From positions 1-64,000 of the forward strand of contig JAVBNG010000045.1 of NCBI GenBank assembly GCA_031551695.1: DNA of 64,000 nt. The letters are read 5' to 3'. Shown piece after piece: positions 42,564-53,850 of this stretch. Made by a program: the position numbers and the translations under genes. Every line of letters begins with the position of its first letter. The first letter of the stretch is position 1. Under the pieces are notes generated by a model, which was not told the DNA's origin, made no database searches, and worked only from the letters and a program-made list of their open reading frames with translations. Source of the DNA: JAAYCI01 sp031551695. GTDB lineage: Bacteria; Bacillota; Clostridia; Oscillospirales; Ruminococcaceae.

Positions 42564-42591
42564 TGAAAAACGGACCGGCGGTGCTATACTT
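42564..42591 (+). promoter_or_regulatory. purE: Sigma-A promoter of the purine operon
   Basis: TTGAAA (42564-42569), 16-bp spacer, TATACT (42586-42591). Transcription would begin about 27 nt before purE, leaving no room for a riboswitch. The rest of the 276-bp gap (42349-42563) shows nothing I can name. Confidence 0.65.
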
Positions 42592-42624
42592 TATTATAGT
42601 ACGGTAAAGTGCGGGAGGGACAAA

Positions 42625-43134
42625 ATGGAGCGTAAAGTGGCACTTTTGATGGGAAGCGACAGCGATTTGCCCGTGGTGCAAAAAGCCATCGACACGCTGG
42701 CGGCGCTGGGCATCCCCTATGAGGCCCACGTGATGAGCGCCCACCGCACCCCCGCGCACGTTGTGCAGTTTGCCGCCTCTGCGCGCGAAAACGGCTTTGG
42801 CGCCCTCATTGCGGCGGCGGGCATGGCCGCCCATTTGGCCGGGGTGGTGGCGGCACACACCACGCTGCCTGTCATCGGCATTCCCTGCAGCGGCGGGGCG
42901 GCGGGCGGGCTGGACGCCCTGCTTGCCACCGTGCAAATGCCCCCGGGCATTCCCGTGGCCACCGTTGGCATGGACGCCGGCGTGAACGCGGCACTACTGG
43001 CCGCGGGCATTTTGGCTGTTGAGGACACCCGCATTGCCGGGGCGCTGGGCCGCCGCCGGGCCGAGGCGGAGGAAGCTATCACCCAAAAGGATGCCGCGCT
43101 CCAAGAGGCGCTTGCGTCCCATATATCAGGTTAA
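42625..43134 (+). CDS. purE: N5-carboxyaminoimidazole ribonucleotide mutase
   Basis: A 169-residue class I PurE that converts N5-CAIR to CAIR in purine synthesis. It has MGSDSDLPVV near the N-terminus and MSAHRTPAHVV, the catalytic histidine region. GGGAGGG precedes the ATG. A class I PurE normally works with PurK, which is not in this cluster, so PurK must be elsewhere or CO2 levels suffice. It is the first gene of the pur operon, followed by a long hairpin and purC. Confidence 0.95.
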   Translation: MERKVALLMGSDSDLPVVQKAIDTLAALGIPYEAHVMSAHRTPAHVVQFAASARENGFGALIAAAGMAAHLAGVVAAHTTLPVIGIPCSGGAAGGLDALLATVQMPPGIPVATVGMDAGVNAALLAAGILAVEDTRIAGALGRRRAEAEEAITQKDAALQEALASHISG

Positions 43135-43139
43135 TCACT

Positions 43140-43174
43140 TTGCCTGTCTGCCGGTGTCCTCGGCGGGCAGGCAA
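43140..43174. repeat. 14-bp hairpin between purE and purC
   Basis: TTGCCTGTCTGCCG (43140-43153) pairs with CGGCGGGCAGGCAA (43161-43174), including two G-U pairs, with a 7-nt loop. An A-run, not a T-run, follows on the plus strand, so it should not stop the operon. It starts 5 nt after the purE stop and may mark RNA processing or protect the purE end. Confidence 0.65.
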
Positions 43175-43200
43175 AAAAAATGCAACAGGGGGCGGCGAAA

Positions 43201-43914
43201 ATGGAAAAGCGGGAACAACTGTATGAAGGCAAGGCAAAAAAGGTGTATGCAACCGACGACGCGCAGCTGGTGATTGTGGACTACAAAGACGACGCCACCG
43301 CTGGAAACGGCGCAAAAAAAGGCACCATCGAGGGCAAAGGGCCCATCAACAACCGGGTGACGAACCATATGATGCGCCTGCTGGAGGCCGAGGGCGTGCC
43401 CACCCACTATGTGGAAGAGCTGAGTGAGCGGGAAACACTGGTGAAAAAGGTAGACATCGTGCCGCTGGAAGTGATCGTGCGCAACATCGCCGCAGGCAGC
43501 TTGGCAAAGCGCCTGGGCCTGGATGAAGGCGTGCGCCTTTCCAAAACGGTGCTGGAATATTGCTACAAAGACGACGCCCTGGGCGACCCCATGGTGAACG
43601 AGTACCACATCCGCGCCATGGGCTGGGCCAGCGAAGAGAACCTTGCCAAAATCGCCGGATATTCCTTCAAAATAAACGACGTCCTCACCGCCTACCTGAA
43701 AGACCTCGGCATCGAGCTGATCGATTTCAAGCTGGAATATGGCCGCACCGCCGACGGGACCATCGTGCTGGCGGACGAAATCTCCCCGGACACCTGCCGC
43801 TTTTGGGACAGCAAAACCGGCGAGAAGCTGGATAAGGACCGCTTCCGCCGCGACATGGGCGGCGTGGAAGACGCCTACCGCGAAGTGATGCGCCGCTTGC
43901 TGGGGGAACAGTAA
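43201..43914 (+). CDS. purC: SAICAR synthetase
   Basis: A 237-residue enzyme that joins CAIR and aspartate with ATP. It opens MEKREQLYEGKAKKVYATDD, with the YEGKAK ATP-binding signature, and has PLEVIVRNIAAGS and LADEISPDTCRFWD, all characteristic. I chose the ATG at 43201, with AGGGGGCGG upstream; an ATG seven codons earlier lies in the A-run after the hairpin and has no ribosome site. The stop abuts the purF ATG. Confidence 0.95.
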   Translation: MEKREQLYEGKAKKVYATDDAQLVIVDYKDDATAGNGAKKGTIEGKGPINNRVTNHMMRLLEAEGVPTHYVEELSERETLVKKVDIVPLEVIVRNIAAGSLAKRLGLDEGVRLSKTVLEYCYKDDALGDPMVNEYHIRAMGWASEENLAKIAGYSFKINDVLTAYLKDLGIELIDFKLEYGRTADGTIVLADEISPDTCRFWDSKTGEKLDKDRFRRDMGGVEDAYREVMRRLLGEQ

Positions 43915-45372
<1,458 letters not shown>

Positions 45373-45386
45373 CTTTGGAGGAAACC

Positions 45387-46451
45387 ATGCAAAACAACAC
45401 GAGCGCAAGCACAAGTGCAAGCGAGAGCTACAAGGCCGCCGGGGTGGACATCACCGCCGGGTACGAGGCGGTGCGGCGCATGGAAGCCCACGTGGGGCGC
45501 ACCGCCGTACCCGGCGTGCTTTCGGGCCTTGGCGGCTTTGGCGGGCTGTTCCAGCCGGACCTTTCCGGCGTGGCCGAGCCGGTGCTGGTAAGCGGCACGG
45601 ACGGCGTTGGCACCAAGCTGAAAATCGCCTTCTTGCTGGACAAGCACGACACCGTGGGCATCGACTGTGTGGCCATGTGCGTCAACGACATTGTGTGCGC
45701 CGGGGCAAAGCCCCTGTTCTTTCTCGACTACATCGCCTGCGGCAAAAACCTGCCCGCGCGCATCGAGGCCATTGTGGCCGGCGTGGCCGAGGGCTGCGTG
45801 CAGGCGGGCTGCGCCCTCATCGGCGGCGAAACCGCCGAAATGCCGGGCTTTTACCCGGAGGATGAATATGACCTGGCCGGCTTTTCCGTTGGCCTTGCGG
45901 ACAAAAAAAGCATCCCCGACGCGGCGAACCTGCAGGCGGGTGACGTGCTGGTGGGGCTGCCCTCTTCCGGTGTGCATTCCAACGGCTTTTCGCTGGTGCG
46001 GCGGGCGCTGGGGTTGGACGGCGAAAACGCCCGCGCCGCGCTGAACGCCTTTGTGCCGGAACTTGCCGCCACCGTGGGCGAAACGCTGCTCACCCCCACC
46101 CGCGTTTACGCGCGCGCGGCGCTGGCCCTGTTTGCGGCGCTGCCCGTGGGCGGCCTTGCCCACATCACCGGCGGCGGCTTTTACGAAAATATCCCCCGCA
46201 TGCTGCCACAGGGCCTGTCCGCGCGCATCGACACAGCGTCTCTTCCCACGCCGCCCATTTTCGCCTATATTGCGAAGGCGGGCGGCATCCCGCAGCGGGA
46301 CATGTTCAACACCTTCAACATGGGCCTTGGCATGTGCGCGGCAGTGCGCCCGCAAAACGCGGATGAAGCCCTCAGGGTACTGCGCGAAGCGGGCGAAGCG
46401 CCCTTTGTGCTGGGCGAGTTGGTGCCCGGCGGCGGCGAGGTTTTGCTGTGA
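45387..46451 (+). CDS. purM: AIR synthetase (phosphoribosylformylglycinamidine cyclo-ligase)
   Basis: A 354-residue ATP-dependent cyclase. It has YKAAGVDITAGYEAVRRM at the start, the SGTDGVGTKLKIAF segment, CVNDIVCAGAKPLFFLDY, and LIGGETAEMPGFY, all PurM signatures. The ATG at 45387 is preceded by GGAGGAAACC. The N-terminus carries a short Ser/Thr-rich tail (NNTSASTSASES) before the conserved fold. The stop TGA overlaps the purN ATG. Confidence 0.96.
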   Translation: MQNNTSASTSASESYKAAGVDITAGYEAVRRMEAHVGRTAVPGVLSGLGGFGGLFQPDLSGVAEPVLVSGTDGVGTKLKIAFLLDKHDTVGIDCVAMCVNDIVCAGAKPLFFLDYIACGKNLPARIEAIVAGVAEGCVQAGCALIGGETAEMPGFYPEDEYDLAGFSVGLADKKSIPDAANLQAGDVLVGLPSSGVHSNGFSLVRRALGLDGENARAALNAFVPELAATVGETLLTPTRVYARAALALFAALPVGGLAHITGGGFYENIPRMLPQGLSARIDTASLPTPPIFAYIAKAGGIPQRDMFNTFNMGLGMCAAVRPQNADEALRVLREAGEAPFVLGELVPGGGEVLL

Positions 46452-47164
46452 TGCCCGCGAAAGCGCAACCGCAAGTGCAAAGATCTGCACGGGTGGCGGT
46501 GCTGGTAAGCGGCGGCGGCACCAATTTGCAGGCGCTGCTGAACGCCAAAGCAGCGGGCAAACTGCCCAGCGCCGAACTTTGTCTGGTGGTTTCTTCCAGC
46601 GCCAAGGCGGGCGCAGGGGCCATCGCCCGGGCCGAAGCCGCCGGGGTGCCGGTGCGCGTGGTGGCGCGGGCGGCGTTTGCCTGTGCCGACGGCTTTGACA
46701 AAGCCCTGCTGGCGGAGCTTACCGCTTGTTCCATCGACGTGGTGGTGCTGGCGGGGTTTTTGTGCATTTTGGGCCAAACGGTGCTGGCGGCCTATCCGGG
46801 GCGCATCCTGAACGTGCACCCCAGCCTCATTCCCGCCTTTTGCGGCGAGGGGTTTTACGGCCTGCGGGTGCACGAGGCGGCGCTGGCAAAAGGCGTGAAG
46901 CTGACAGGCGCCACGGTGCACCTGGTGAATGAGATTCCAGACGGCGGCGAAATATTGCTGCAAAAGGCGGTGGAAGTGCTGCCGGGGGACACGCCGGAAA
47001 CCCTGCAGCGCCGGGTGATGGAACAGGCGGAATGGCAACTGCTGCCCCGGGCGCTGGAAGGCCTGTGCGCGCGGCTTTGCGCCGAAAGGCCAGGCTGCTG
47101 GGAAACGGACGGTAAAGGTACGGCGCGGACAAGCGGAACAGCAAATAAAAAAGCGAAGACATAA
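46451..47164 (+). CDS. purN: GAR formyltransferase (folate-dependent)
   Basis: A 237-residue protein, longer than the usual 190-210: about 13 extra residues precede ARVAVLVSGGGTNLQALL, and about 20 low-complexity residues (TARTSGTANKKAKT at the end) extend the C-terminus. NVHPSLIPAF holds the catalytic Asn and His, and VNEIPDGGEIL the catalytic Asp. The ATG overlaps the purM stop (TGATG); the ribosome site is weak, which fits coupling. It transfers formyl from 10-formyl-THF to glycinamide ribonucleotide. Confidence 0.94.
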   Translation: MPAKAQPQVQRSARVAVLVSGGGTNLQALLNAKAAGKLPSAELCLVVSSSAKAGAGAIARAEAAGVPVRVVARAAFACADGFDKALLAELTACSIDVVVLAGFLCILGQTVLAAYPGRILNVHPSLIPAFCGEGFYGLRVHEAALAKGVKLTGATVHLVNEIPDGGEILLQKAVEVLPGDTPETLQRRVMEQAEWQLLPRALEGLCARLCAERPGCWETDGKGTARTSGTANKKAKT

Positions 47165-47191
47165 AAAGACTTAAAAAAGGGAAACAGGCGG

Positions 47192-48490
47192 ATGAAAATT
47201 GCGGTCATCGGTTCCGGCGGGCGCGAACACGCGCTGGTGAAAAAACTGCGTGAAAGCCCGCTTTGCGGCGAAATTATTGCCATCCCGGGCAACGGCGGCA
47301 TGGCCGCCGAGGCGCAGTGCATGCCCCTTGCCGCCACGGACGTGGACGGCATCGTGGCCTGCTGCACTGCACAAGGTGTAGAGTATGTGGTAGTCGGCCC
47401 GGACGACCCGCTAGCCCTGGGCCTTGTGGACGCACTGGAACAGGCGGGCATCCCCGCCTTTGGCCCCGGCGCCGCCGCCGCACAAATAGAGGCCAGCAAG
47501 GTGTTCGCCAAGGGGCTGATGCAAAAATACAACATCCCCACAGCCGGATTTTTGTGCTTCGACGCCGCCGCTGAAGCCATCGCCCACCTGCGGCGGCGCA
47601 CAGAGTACCCGGTTGTGGTGAAAGCTGACGGCCTGGCCCTGGGCAAGGGTGTGCTGATTTGCAAAACCTTTGCCGAAGCCGAAGCCGCCGTGCGCGGCAT
47701 GATGGAAGAGCGGATGTTTGGCGACAGCGGCAGCCGGGTGGTGGTGGAGGATTTCCTCACCGGCCCCGAGGTGAGCGTGCTGGCCCTGTGCGACGGCGAA
47801 ACCCTGCTGGAGCTTTCTTCCAGCATGGACCACAAGCGCGCCTTTGACGGCGACGAAGGCCCCAACACCGGCGGCATGGGCTGCATAGCGCCAAACCCGT
47901 TTTATAGCGGCGATACCGCAAAGCGCTGCATGGAAGAGATTTTTTTGCCCACCCTTGCGGCCATGCGGGCCGAGGGGCGGCCCTTTTGCGGCTGCCTGTA
48001 CTTTGGCCTGATGCTGACCGAGGCCGGGCCGAAGGTGATTGAATACAACTGCCGCTTTGGCGACCCGGAGACCCAAACGGTGCTGCCGCTTTTGGACGGC
48101 GATTTGCTGGAGCTGATGCTGGCCTGCACAAACGGCACGCTGGCAAAGCATCAAATTCCGCCGCCGCAGGGCGCGGCCGCCTGCGTGGTGCTGGCAAGCG
48201 GCGGCTACCCCGGCAAATATAAGACCGGCCTGCCCATCTGTGGCCTTGCCAAGGCGGCCGCGCTGCCCGGCGCGGCGGTGGCCCACGCAGGCACCCGGCT
48301 TGGGACAAACGGCACGGACATCGAGACCGCCGGCGGCCGGGTGCTGGGCATTACCGCTGTGGCGCCCACTTTACGCGGCGCGGTGGAAAACGCCTACGCT
48401 GCCGCGGGGCACATTCATTTTGAAAATATGCACCTGCGGCGCGACATTGGCGCAAAGGCCTTGGCGTTTCTGGAAAAAAGCGAGGGGTGA
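47192..48490 (+). CDS. purD: GAR synthetase (phosphoribosylamine-glycine ligase)
   Basis: A 432-residue ATP-grasp ligase. It opens MKIAVIGSGGREHALVKKL, the PurD hallmark, with VVKADGLALGKGVLIC as the ATP-binding loop and GDEGPNTGGMGC as a second hallmark. AAAAAGGG lies upstream of the ATG. In many Firmicutes purH stands between purN and purD; here the gap is only 27 bp and purH is absent from the window. The end overlaps the purL region closely. Confidence 0.96.
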   Translation: MKIAVIGSGGREHALVKKLRESPLCGEIIAIPGNGGMAAEAQCMPLAATDVDGIVACCTAQGVEYVVVGPDDPLALGLVDALEQAGIPAFGPGAAAAQIEASKVFAKGLMQKYNIPTAGFLCFDAAAEAIAHLRRRTEYPVVVKADGLALGKGVLICKTFAEAEAAVRGMMEERMFGDSGSRVVVEDFLTGPEVSVLALCDGETLLELSSSMDHKRAFDGDEGPNTGGMGCIAPNPFYSGDTAKRCMEEIFLPTLAAMRAEGRPFCGCLYFGLMLTEAGPKVIEYNCRFGDPETQTVLPLLDGDLLELMLACTNGTLAKHQIPPPQGAAACVVLASGGYPGKYKTGLPICGLAKAAALPGAAVAHAGTRLGTNGTDIETAGGRVLGITAVAPTLRGAVENAYAAAGHIHFENMHLRRDIGAKALAFLEKSEG

Positions 48491-48495
48491 AGAGG

Positions 48496-51400
48496 ATGGT
48501 AAACCGCGTCTATGTAGAAAAACGCCCGCCATATGCCGTGGAGGCGGCCGCGCTGCTGGCGGAGCTGCGCGCTTTGCCCGGCTGCGCCGGGCTTTCGGGC
48601 GTGCGGCTATTAAACCGCTACGACGTGGAGGGCATTTCACCCGCGCTGTGGGGGGAAACGCTGAACACGGTGTTCAGCGAGCCGCCGGTGGACGCGCTGC
48701 ACACCGCGCCGCCCGCCGCCGCCCACACCATTGCCGTGGAGTACCTGCCCGGCCAGTTCGACCAGCGGGCCGACTCCGCCGCCGAGTGCGTCCAGCTCAT
48801 CAGCCAGGCCCAGCGCCCCACCGTGCGCAGTGCAAAACTGTATTTGCTTGAGAGCCGGCTCAGCGAAGACGCCCTCAACCGTATAAAGGGCCATCTCATC
48901 AACCCGGTAGAGGCGCGGGAGGCCGGGCTGGAACTGCCGGACACCCTGCTGGTGAACTACCCCGCCCCGCCGGATATCCCGGTGCTTTCCGGCTTTTGCG
49001 CCATGGACGAGGCGGGCCGTTTGGCCATGATAGAATCCTATGGCCTTGCCATGGACGAGGCGGACCTGGCCTTTTGCCAGCGCTATTTCCAAAGTGAAGG
49101 GCGTGAACCCACCCTCACCGAGCTGCGAATGATCGACACCTATTGGAGCGACCACTGCCGCCACACCACCTTTGGCACCGTGCTGGATGACGTGACGCTG
49201 GAGGATGCCGAGGCCAAAAACAGCTGGGCGCTTTACCAAGAGCTGCGCGGGGAACTGGGCCGCGAAGGCAAACCCGTCACTTTGATGGATATGGCCACCA
49301 TCGGCGCAAAGGCGCTAAAAACACGGGGCCTGCTGCCCCAGTTAGATGAAAGCGAAGAAATCAACGCGTGCAGCGTGCATATGGAGGCAGACAACGGCGG
49401 CACCCCGGAGCCGTGGCTGCTGCTGTTTAAAAACGAGACCCACAACCACCCCACGGAAATCGAGCCCTTTGGCGGCGCGGCCACCTGCATCGGCGGGGCC
49501 ATCCGCGACCCGTTGGCAAACCGGGGCTATGTGTTCGGCGCCATGCGTGTCACCGGCGCGGGCGACCCGCGCACGCCGCTTGGCGACACCTTGCCCGGCA
49601 AGCTGCCCCAGCAAAAGCTGTGCCAAACCGCGGCGGCGGGCTATTCCAGCTACGGCAACCAAATCGGCCTTGCCACGGGGCAGGTGACAGAGCTGTACCA
49701 CCCCGGCTATGTGGCCAAGCGAATGGAGGTGGGCGCGGTGCTGGGGGCGGTGCCGCTGGCGAACGTGCGGCGCGAAGTGCCAAAGGCCGGCGACGTGGTG
49801 CTGCTGCTGGGCGGGCGCACCGGGCGCGACGGCTGCGGCGGGGCCACCGGCAGCAGCAAGGCCCACGGAGCGGGCAGCCTTGCCGCCTGCGGGGCCGAGG
49901 TGCAAAAGGGCAACGCCCCGGTGGAGCGCAAACTGCAGCGCCTGTTTAAAAACCCCGCCGCCAGCCGCCTCATCCGCCGCTGTAACGACTTTGGCGCGGG
50001 CGGCGTAAGCGTGGCCATTGGCGAACTGGCCGACGGCCTTTGTGTAGACCTTGACGCCGTGCCGAAAAAATACGAGGGCCTGGACGGGACGGAGCTTGCC
50101 ATCAGCGAAAGCCAGGAGCGCATGGCCGTGGTGGTGGCGGAAAATGACGCGGAACCGTTCATCCGCCTTGCCGCAGAAGAAAACCTGGAGGCCACCCGCG
50201 TGGCGGTGGTGGCAGCCGAACCCCGCCTCATCATGCGGTGGCGCGGGCGCGAAATTGCAAACCTCTCGCGGGAATTCCTCTCCTCAAACGGCGCGGAAAA
50301 ACACGCCGCCGCCCGTGTGCCCGCCCTGCCCGCTTTGCGCTTTACCGCGCCGGAGGGCGAAAGCCTCTCCCGCCGCCTTGCCGCGTGGATGGCCGATTTG
50401 CGCTTTTGCTGCCAAAAGGGCCTTGCCGAGCGGTTCGATTCCACCATCGGCGCGGCCACAGTGCTGCTGCCCTTTGGCGGCCGCCACCAAATGACCCCCG
50501 CCCAGTGCCTTGCCATGAAGCTGCCCGTGGCGGGCGAAACCGAAACCTGCGCGGGCATGGCCTTCGGGTTTGACCCCTGCCTCAACGAACAAAACCCCCA
50601 CACCGGGGCCTACCTTGCCGTGGTGGAAAGCGTGGCAAAGCTGGTGGCAAGCGGCTTTCGCCGCAAAGATACCGCCCTCAGCTTCCAGGAATATTTCGAG
50701 CGCCTTGGTACGGAGCCCCTGCGCTGGGGCAAGCCCGTGGCGGCGCTGCTGGGCGCTTTGCGGGCCCAGATAGACCTCGGCGTCGCCGCCATTGGCGGGA
50801 AGGACTCCATGTCCGGCAGCTTTGAAACGCTGGACGTGCCGCCGACGCTGATTTCCTTTGCCGTGGCCCCGGGCAAGGTGGACGCAGTGCTGAGCCCCGA
50901 GTTCAAGCTGCCGGGCAGCCGCGTGGTGTGGCTGCGGCCAAACAACACCGCGCCGGGCGCTGTTAACAGCGCCTGCGCCGCCCCCCTAGCCGAGACGCTG
51001 GACACGGTGGAAACCCTCGCCGCAAACGGCAGCCTGCTGGCGGCGTGGGCCGTGGGCAGCGGCGGCGTGGCCGAGGCGCTGTTCAAAATGTGCGCGGGCA
51101 ACCGCGTGGGCGTATGCCTTGTGGATGGCTTTGACAAAAACCGCCTGTTTGAACCGGCTATCGGCAGCTTTGTGCTGGAGCTGGAGGACACGGCAGATGT
51201 GGCGAAAGTGGGCGAAACACTGGGTGAGACCACGGCAAAATACAGCCTTGCCGCCGCCGGCGAAACCGTGGATTTAGCAGAGGTGGAAGCCGCGTGGCGC
51301 GGTACCTTAGCGAATGTTTACCCCTTCGAGGAAAAGCCCTGCGGCGAGCAGGCGGATGAAAACATCAACTTACCCCTGGCAAACTGCGCCAAGGGTCAGC

Positions 51401-52227
51401 GCGCCGCGCCGAAAATGGGCGTGGCAAAACCCCGGGCGCTGGTGCCCGTATTCCCCGGCACAAACTGCGAGTACGACACCGCGCGCGCCCTTTTCCGCGC
51501 CGGGGCCGAGGCGGATGTGTTCGTGGTGCGCAACCTCACCCCCGCCGACGTTGCGGCTAGCGCCGCCGAAATGGCAAAGAGCCTTGCCGCCTGCCAAATG
51601 CTTGTGCTGCCCGGCGGCTTTTCCGGCGGGGACGAGCCGGAGGGCAGTGCGAAACTCATCGCCGCTTTTTTGCGCGGCGCGGTGGTGGCAGACGCCCTCA
51701 CCAGTTTGCTGGAACACCGCGACGGCCTGGTGCTTGGCATTTGCAACGGCTTTCAGGCGCTTATCAAACTGGGCCTGTTGCCCCACGGGCGCATCACCAC
51801 GCCGGACAATAATGCCCCTACCCTCACCTTCAACCGCATTGGCCGCCACCAAAGCATGCTGGTGCGCACGCGGGTGGCGTCGAATCTGTCGCCGTGGCTC
51901 TCCCTCGAAGAAACCGGCGCCGTGCACACGGTGGCCGTAAGCCACGGGGAAGGGCGCTTCGTGGCCCCGCCGGACGTGCTGCGCGCTCTTGCGCAAAACG
52001 GGCAAATTGCCACCCAATACGTAGATTTGGCTGGGCAGCCCACCCTGCGCCTGCCCCATAACCCCAACGGCAGCACCCTTGCGGTAGAGGGCATCACCAG
52101 CCCGGATGGCCGGGTGCTGGGCAAAATGGGCCACACAGAGCGCAGCGGCGACGGCCTTTACCGCAACGTGCCCATGGGCGATACCCAGCGCCTGTTTGCG
52201 GGCGGCGTGGAGTATTTCCGCGTATAG
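48496..52227 (+). CDS. purL: FGAM synthase, single-chain clostridial type
   Basis: A 1243-residue enzyme that makes FGAM from FGAR, glutamine and ATP. The synthetase part shows DTYWSDHCRHTTFGT and FKNETHNHPTEIEPFGGAAT; the C-terminal glutaminase domain starts near VPVFPGTNCEYDTARA, has GGFSGGDEPEG and the nucleophilic cysteine in LVLGICNGFQ. The fusion removes the need for PurS and PurQ, which are absent. I chose the ATG at 48496 with GAGGGG upstream; a GTG overlapping the purD stop is the alternative. Confidence 0.96.
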   Translation: MVNRVYVEKRPPYAVEAAALLAELRALPGCAGLSGVRLLNRYDVEGISPALWGETLNTVFSEPPVDALHTAPPAAAHTIAVEYLPGQFDQRADSAAECVQLISQAQRPTVRSAKLYLLESRLSEDALNRIKGHLINPVEAREAGLELPDTLLVNYPAPPDIPVLSGFCAMDEAGRLAMIESYGLAMDEADLAFCQRYFQSEGREPTLTELRMIDTYWSDHCRHTTFGTVLDDVTLEDAEAKNSWALYQELRGELGREGKPVTLMDMATIGAKALKTRGLLPQLDESEEINACSVHMEADNGGTPEPWLLLFKNETHNHPTEIEPFGGAATCIGGAIRDPLANRGYVFGAMRVTGAGDPRTPLGDTLPGKLPQQKLCQTAAAGYSSYGNQIGLATGQVTELYHPGYVAKRMEVGAVLGAVPLANVRREVPKAGDVVLLLGGRTGRDGCGGATGSSKAHGAGSLAACGAEVQKGNAPVERKLQRLFKNPAASRLIRRCNDFGAGGVSVAIGELADGLCVDLDAVPKKYEGLDGTELAISESQERMAVVVAENDAEPFIRLAAEENLEATRVAVVAAEPRLIMRWRGREIANLSREFLSSNGAEKHAAARVPALPALRFTAPEGESLSRRLAAWMADLRFCCQKGLAERFDSTIGAATVLLPFGGRHQMTPAQCLAMKLPVAGETETCAGMAFGFDPCLNEQNPHTGAYLAVVESVAKLVASGFRRKDTALSFQEYFERLGTEPLRWGKPVAALLGALRAQIDLGVAAIGGKDSMSGSFETLDVPPTLISFAVAPGKVDAVLSPEFKLPGSRVVWLRPNNTAPGAVNSACAAPLAETLDTVETLAANGSLLAAWAVGSGGVAEALFKMCAGNRVGVCLVDGFDKNRLFEPAIGSFVLELEDTADVAKVGETLGETTAKYSLAAAGETVDLAEVEAAWRGTLANVYPFEEKPCGEQADENINLPLANCAKGQRAAPKMGVAKPRALVPVFPGTNCEYDTARALFRAGAEADVFVVRNLTPADVAASAAEMAKSLAACQMLVLPGGFSGGDEPEGSAKLIAAFLRGAVVADALTSLLEHRDGLVLGICNGFQALIKLGLLPHGRITTPDNNAPTLTFNRIGRHQSMLVRTRVASNLSPWLSLEETGAVHTVAVSHGEGRFVAPPDVLRALAQNGQIATQYVDLAGQPTLRLPHNPNGSTLAVEGITSPDGRVLGKMGHTERSGDGLYRNVPMGDTQRLFAGGVEYFRV

Positions 52228-52230
52228 GGT

Positions 52231-52259
52231 TTCACCTGTAAGGCGTGAACGTGTATAAT
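52231..52259 (+). promoter_or_regulatory. purB: Possible promoter of purB
   Basis: TTCACC (52231-52236), 17-bp spacer, perfect TATAAT (52254-52259), immediately after the purL stop. It would allow purB, which also serves AMP synthesis, to be expressed separately from the operon. Confidence 0.5.
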
Positions 52260-52312
52260 AACATGTATGCTAAAAAAGCAAAATACCCGGAACAAGCAAA
52301 AAGGAGCATTCC

Positions 52313-53746
52313 ATGCCACACAACCGTTATGTCTCCCCTTTTGGTGCGCGCTACGCCTCAAAGGAAATGCAATATCTTTTTTCCCCGGACCATAAATTCC
52401 GCACCTGGCGCAGGCTGTGGATCGCCCTGGCAAAGGCGGAGCAGGCCGCGGGCCTTGCCATTACCGACGGGCAAATCGCCGACCTGGAGGAACATAAGGA
52501 CGACATCAACTACGCCGAGGCCGAACAGCGCGAGCGCGAAGTGCGCCACGATGTGATGGCCCATGTCTACGCCTACGGCCTGCAGTGCCCGGCGGCGGCG
52601 GGCATCATCCACATGGGCGCCACCAGCTGCTACGTGGGCGACAACACGGACATTTTGGTGATGAAAGAGGCCCTTGCTCTTGTGCGCGGCAAGCTGCTGG
52701 GCGTATTGGAACTGCTTTCCGCCTTTGCGCGGCAGTATAAAAACCTGCCCTGCCTTGCCTACACCCACCTGCAGCCCGCCCAGCCCACCACCGTGGGCAA
52801 GCGCGCCGTTTTGTGGCTGAACGAGTTTTACATGGATTTTTGCGAAGTGGAGCACCGGCTTGCGGGCATGGCGCTGCTGGGCAGCAAAGGCACCACCGGC
52901 ACCCAGGCCAGCTTTGTGGAACTGTTCGACGGAGACGACGAAAAAGTGCGCCAGGTGGAAGAATTCATCGCAAAGAAAATGGGCGTGGAACAGGTGGTGC
53001 CGGTGTCGGGGCAAACCTATTCCCGCAAAACGGATTATTACGTCCTCAGCGCCCTCTCCGGCTTTGGGCAAAGCGCGTCCAAATTTGCCACGGATATGCG
53101 CCTTTTGCAAAACTTCAAAGAGATGGAGGAACCTTTCGAAATCCACCAAATCGGCTCTTCCGCCATGCCGTATAAGCGCAACCCCATGCGCAGCGAGCGC
53201 ATCTGCTCTTTGGCGCGGTATTTGATGGTGGACGCCCTGAACCCCGCCCTCACCGCGGCAAACCAGTGGTTCGAGCGCACGCTGGACGACAGCGCCAACA
53301 AGCGGGTTGCCGTGGCCGAGGCTTTTTTGGCTGCGGACGGCATTTTGGACCTGCTGCTGAACGTGTGCGACGGCCTTGTAGTGTACCCAAAGGTGGTGGC
53401 GGCGCGGCTTTCGGCGGAGCTTCCCTTCATGGCCAGTGAAAATATCCTGATGCGGGCCGTGAAAAAAGGCGGCGACCGCCAGCAGCTGCACGAAAGCCTG
53501 CGCGGCCACGCGCAAGAAGCCGCCCGCGCCGTGAAAGAAGACGGCGCCCCCAACGACCTGCTGGCCCGCATTGCCGCCGACCCCGCCTTCGATTTGGACG
53601 AGGCCGAGCTTTCCGGCGTGATGGACCCCAGCCAGTTCGTGGGTCGCGCGCCGCGCCAGGTGGAGGAATACCTGCGCGATGTGATAGACCCGGTGCTTGC
53701 GCAAAACCGCGGGGAACTGGGCCGGCGGGCGGAGTTGCTGGTGTAA
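52313..53746 (+). CDS. purB: Adenylosuccinate lyase
   Basis: A 477-residue fumarase/aspartase-superfamily lyase acting at two points: SAICAR to AICAR, and adenylosuccinate to AMP. It has HMGATSCYVGDN, THLQPAQPTTVGKR and the family signature GSSAMPYKRNPMRSER, which contains the catalytic loop. AAGGAG precedes the ATG. It closes the purine cluster before the bidirectional terminator at 53772-53802. Together with purA at 29553 it completes the IMP to AMP branch. Confidence 0.96.
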   Translation: MPHNRYVSPFGARYASKEMQYLFSPDHKFRTWRRLWIALAKAEQAAGLAITDGQIADLEEHKDDINYAEAEQREREVRHDVMAHVYAYGLQCPAAAGIIHMGATSCYVGDNTDILVMKEALALVRGKLLGVLELLSAFARQYKNLPCLAYTHLQPAQPTTVGKRAVLWLNEFYMDFCEVEHRLAGMALLGSKGTTGTQASFVELFDGDDEKVRQVEEFIAKKMGVEQVVPVSGQTYSRKTDYYVLSALSGFGQSASKFATDMRLLQNFKEMEEPFEIHQIGSSAMPYKRNPMRSERICSLARYLMVDALNPALTAANQWFERTLDDSANKRVAVAEAFLAADGILDLLLNVCDGLVVYPKVVAARLSAELPFMASENILMRAVKKGGDRQQLHESLRGHAQEAARAVKEDGAPNDLLARIAADPAFDLDEAELSGVMDPSQFVGRAPRQVEEYLRDVIDPVLAQNRGELGRRAELLV

Positions 53747-53771
53747 CTTGCGCAGCTTTGTTTTAAATATC

Positions 53772-53802
53772 AAAAAAAGCACCTCGGACGAGGTGCTTTT
53801 TT
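53772..53802. terminator. Bidirectional intrinsic terminator after purB
   Basis: GCACCTC/GAGGTGC (53779-53796) with a GGAC loop is flanked by an A-run on the left and a T-run on the right, so it serves purB on the plus strand and the convergent deaminase gene on the minus strand. Confidence 0.9.
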
Positions 53803-53850
53803 CCTTTGAGATTTTTTGATATATAAAGTATTAAAAACAATTCGGAAACA

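Noticed and set aside
47411..48286. Minus-strand open frame within purD
   Set aside because: It lies wholly inside purD on the other strand; there is no supporting signal.
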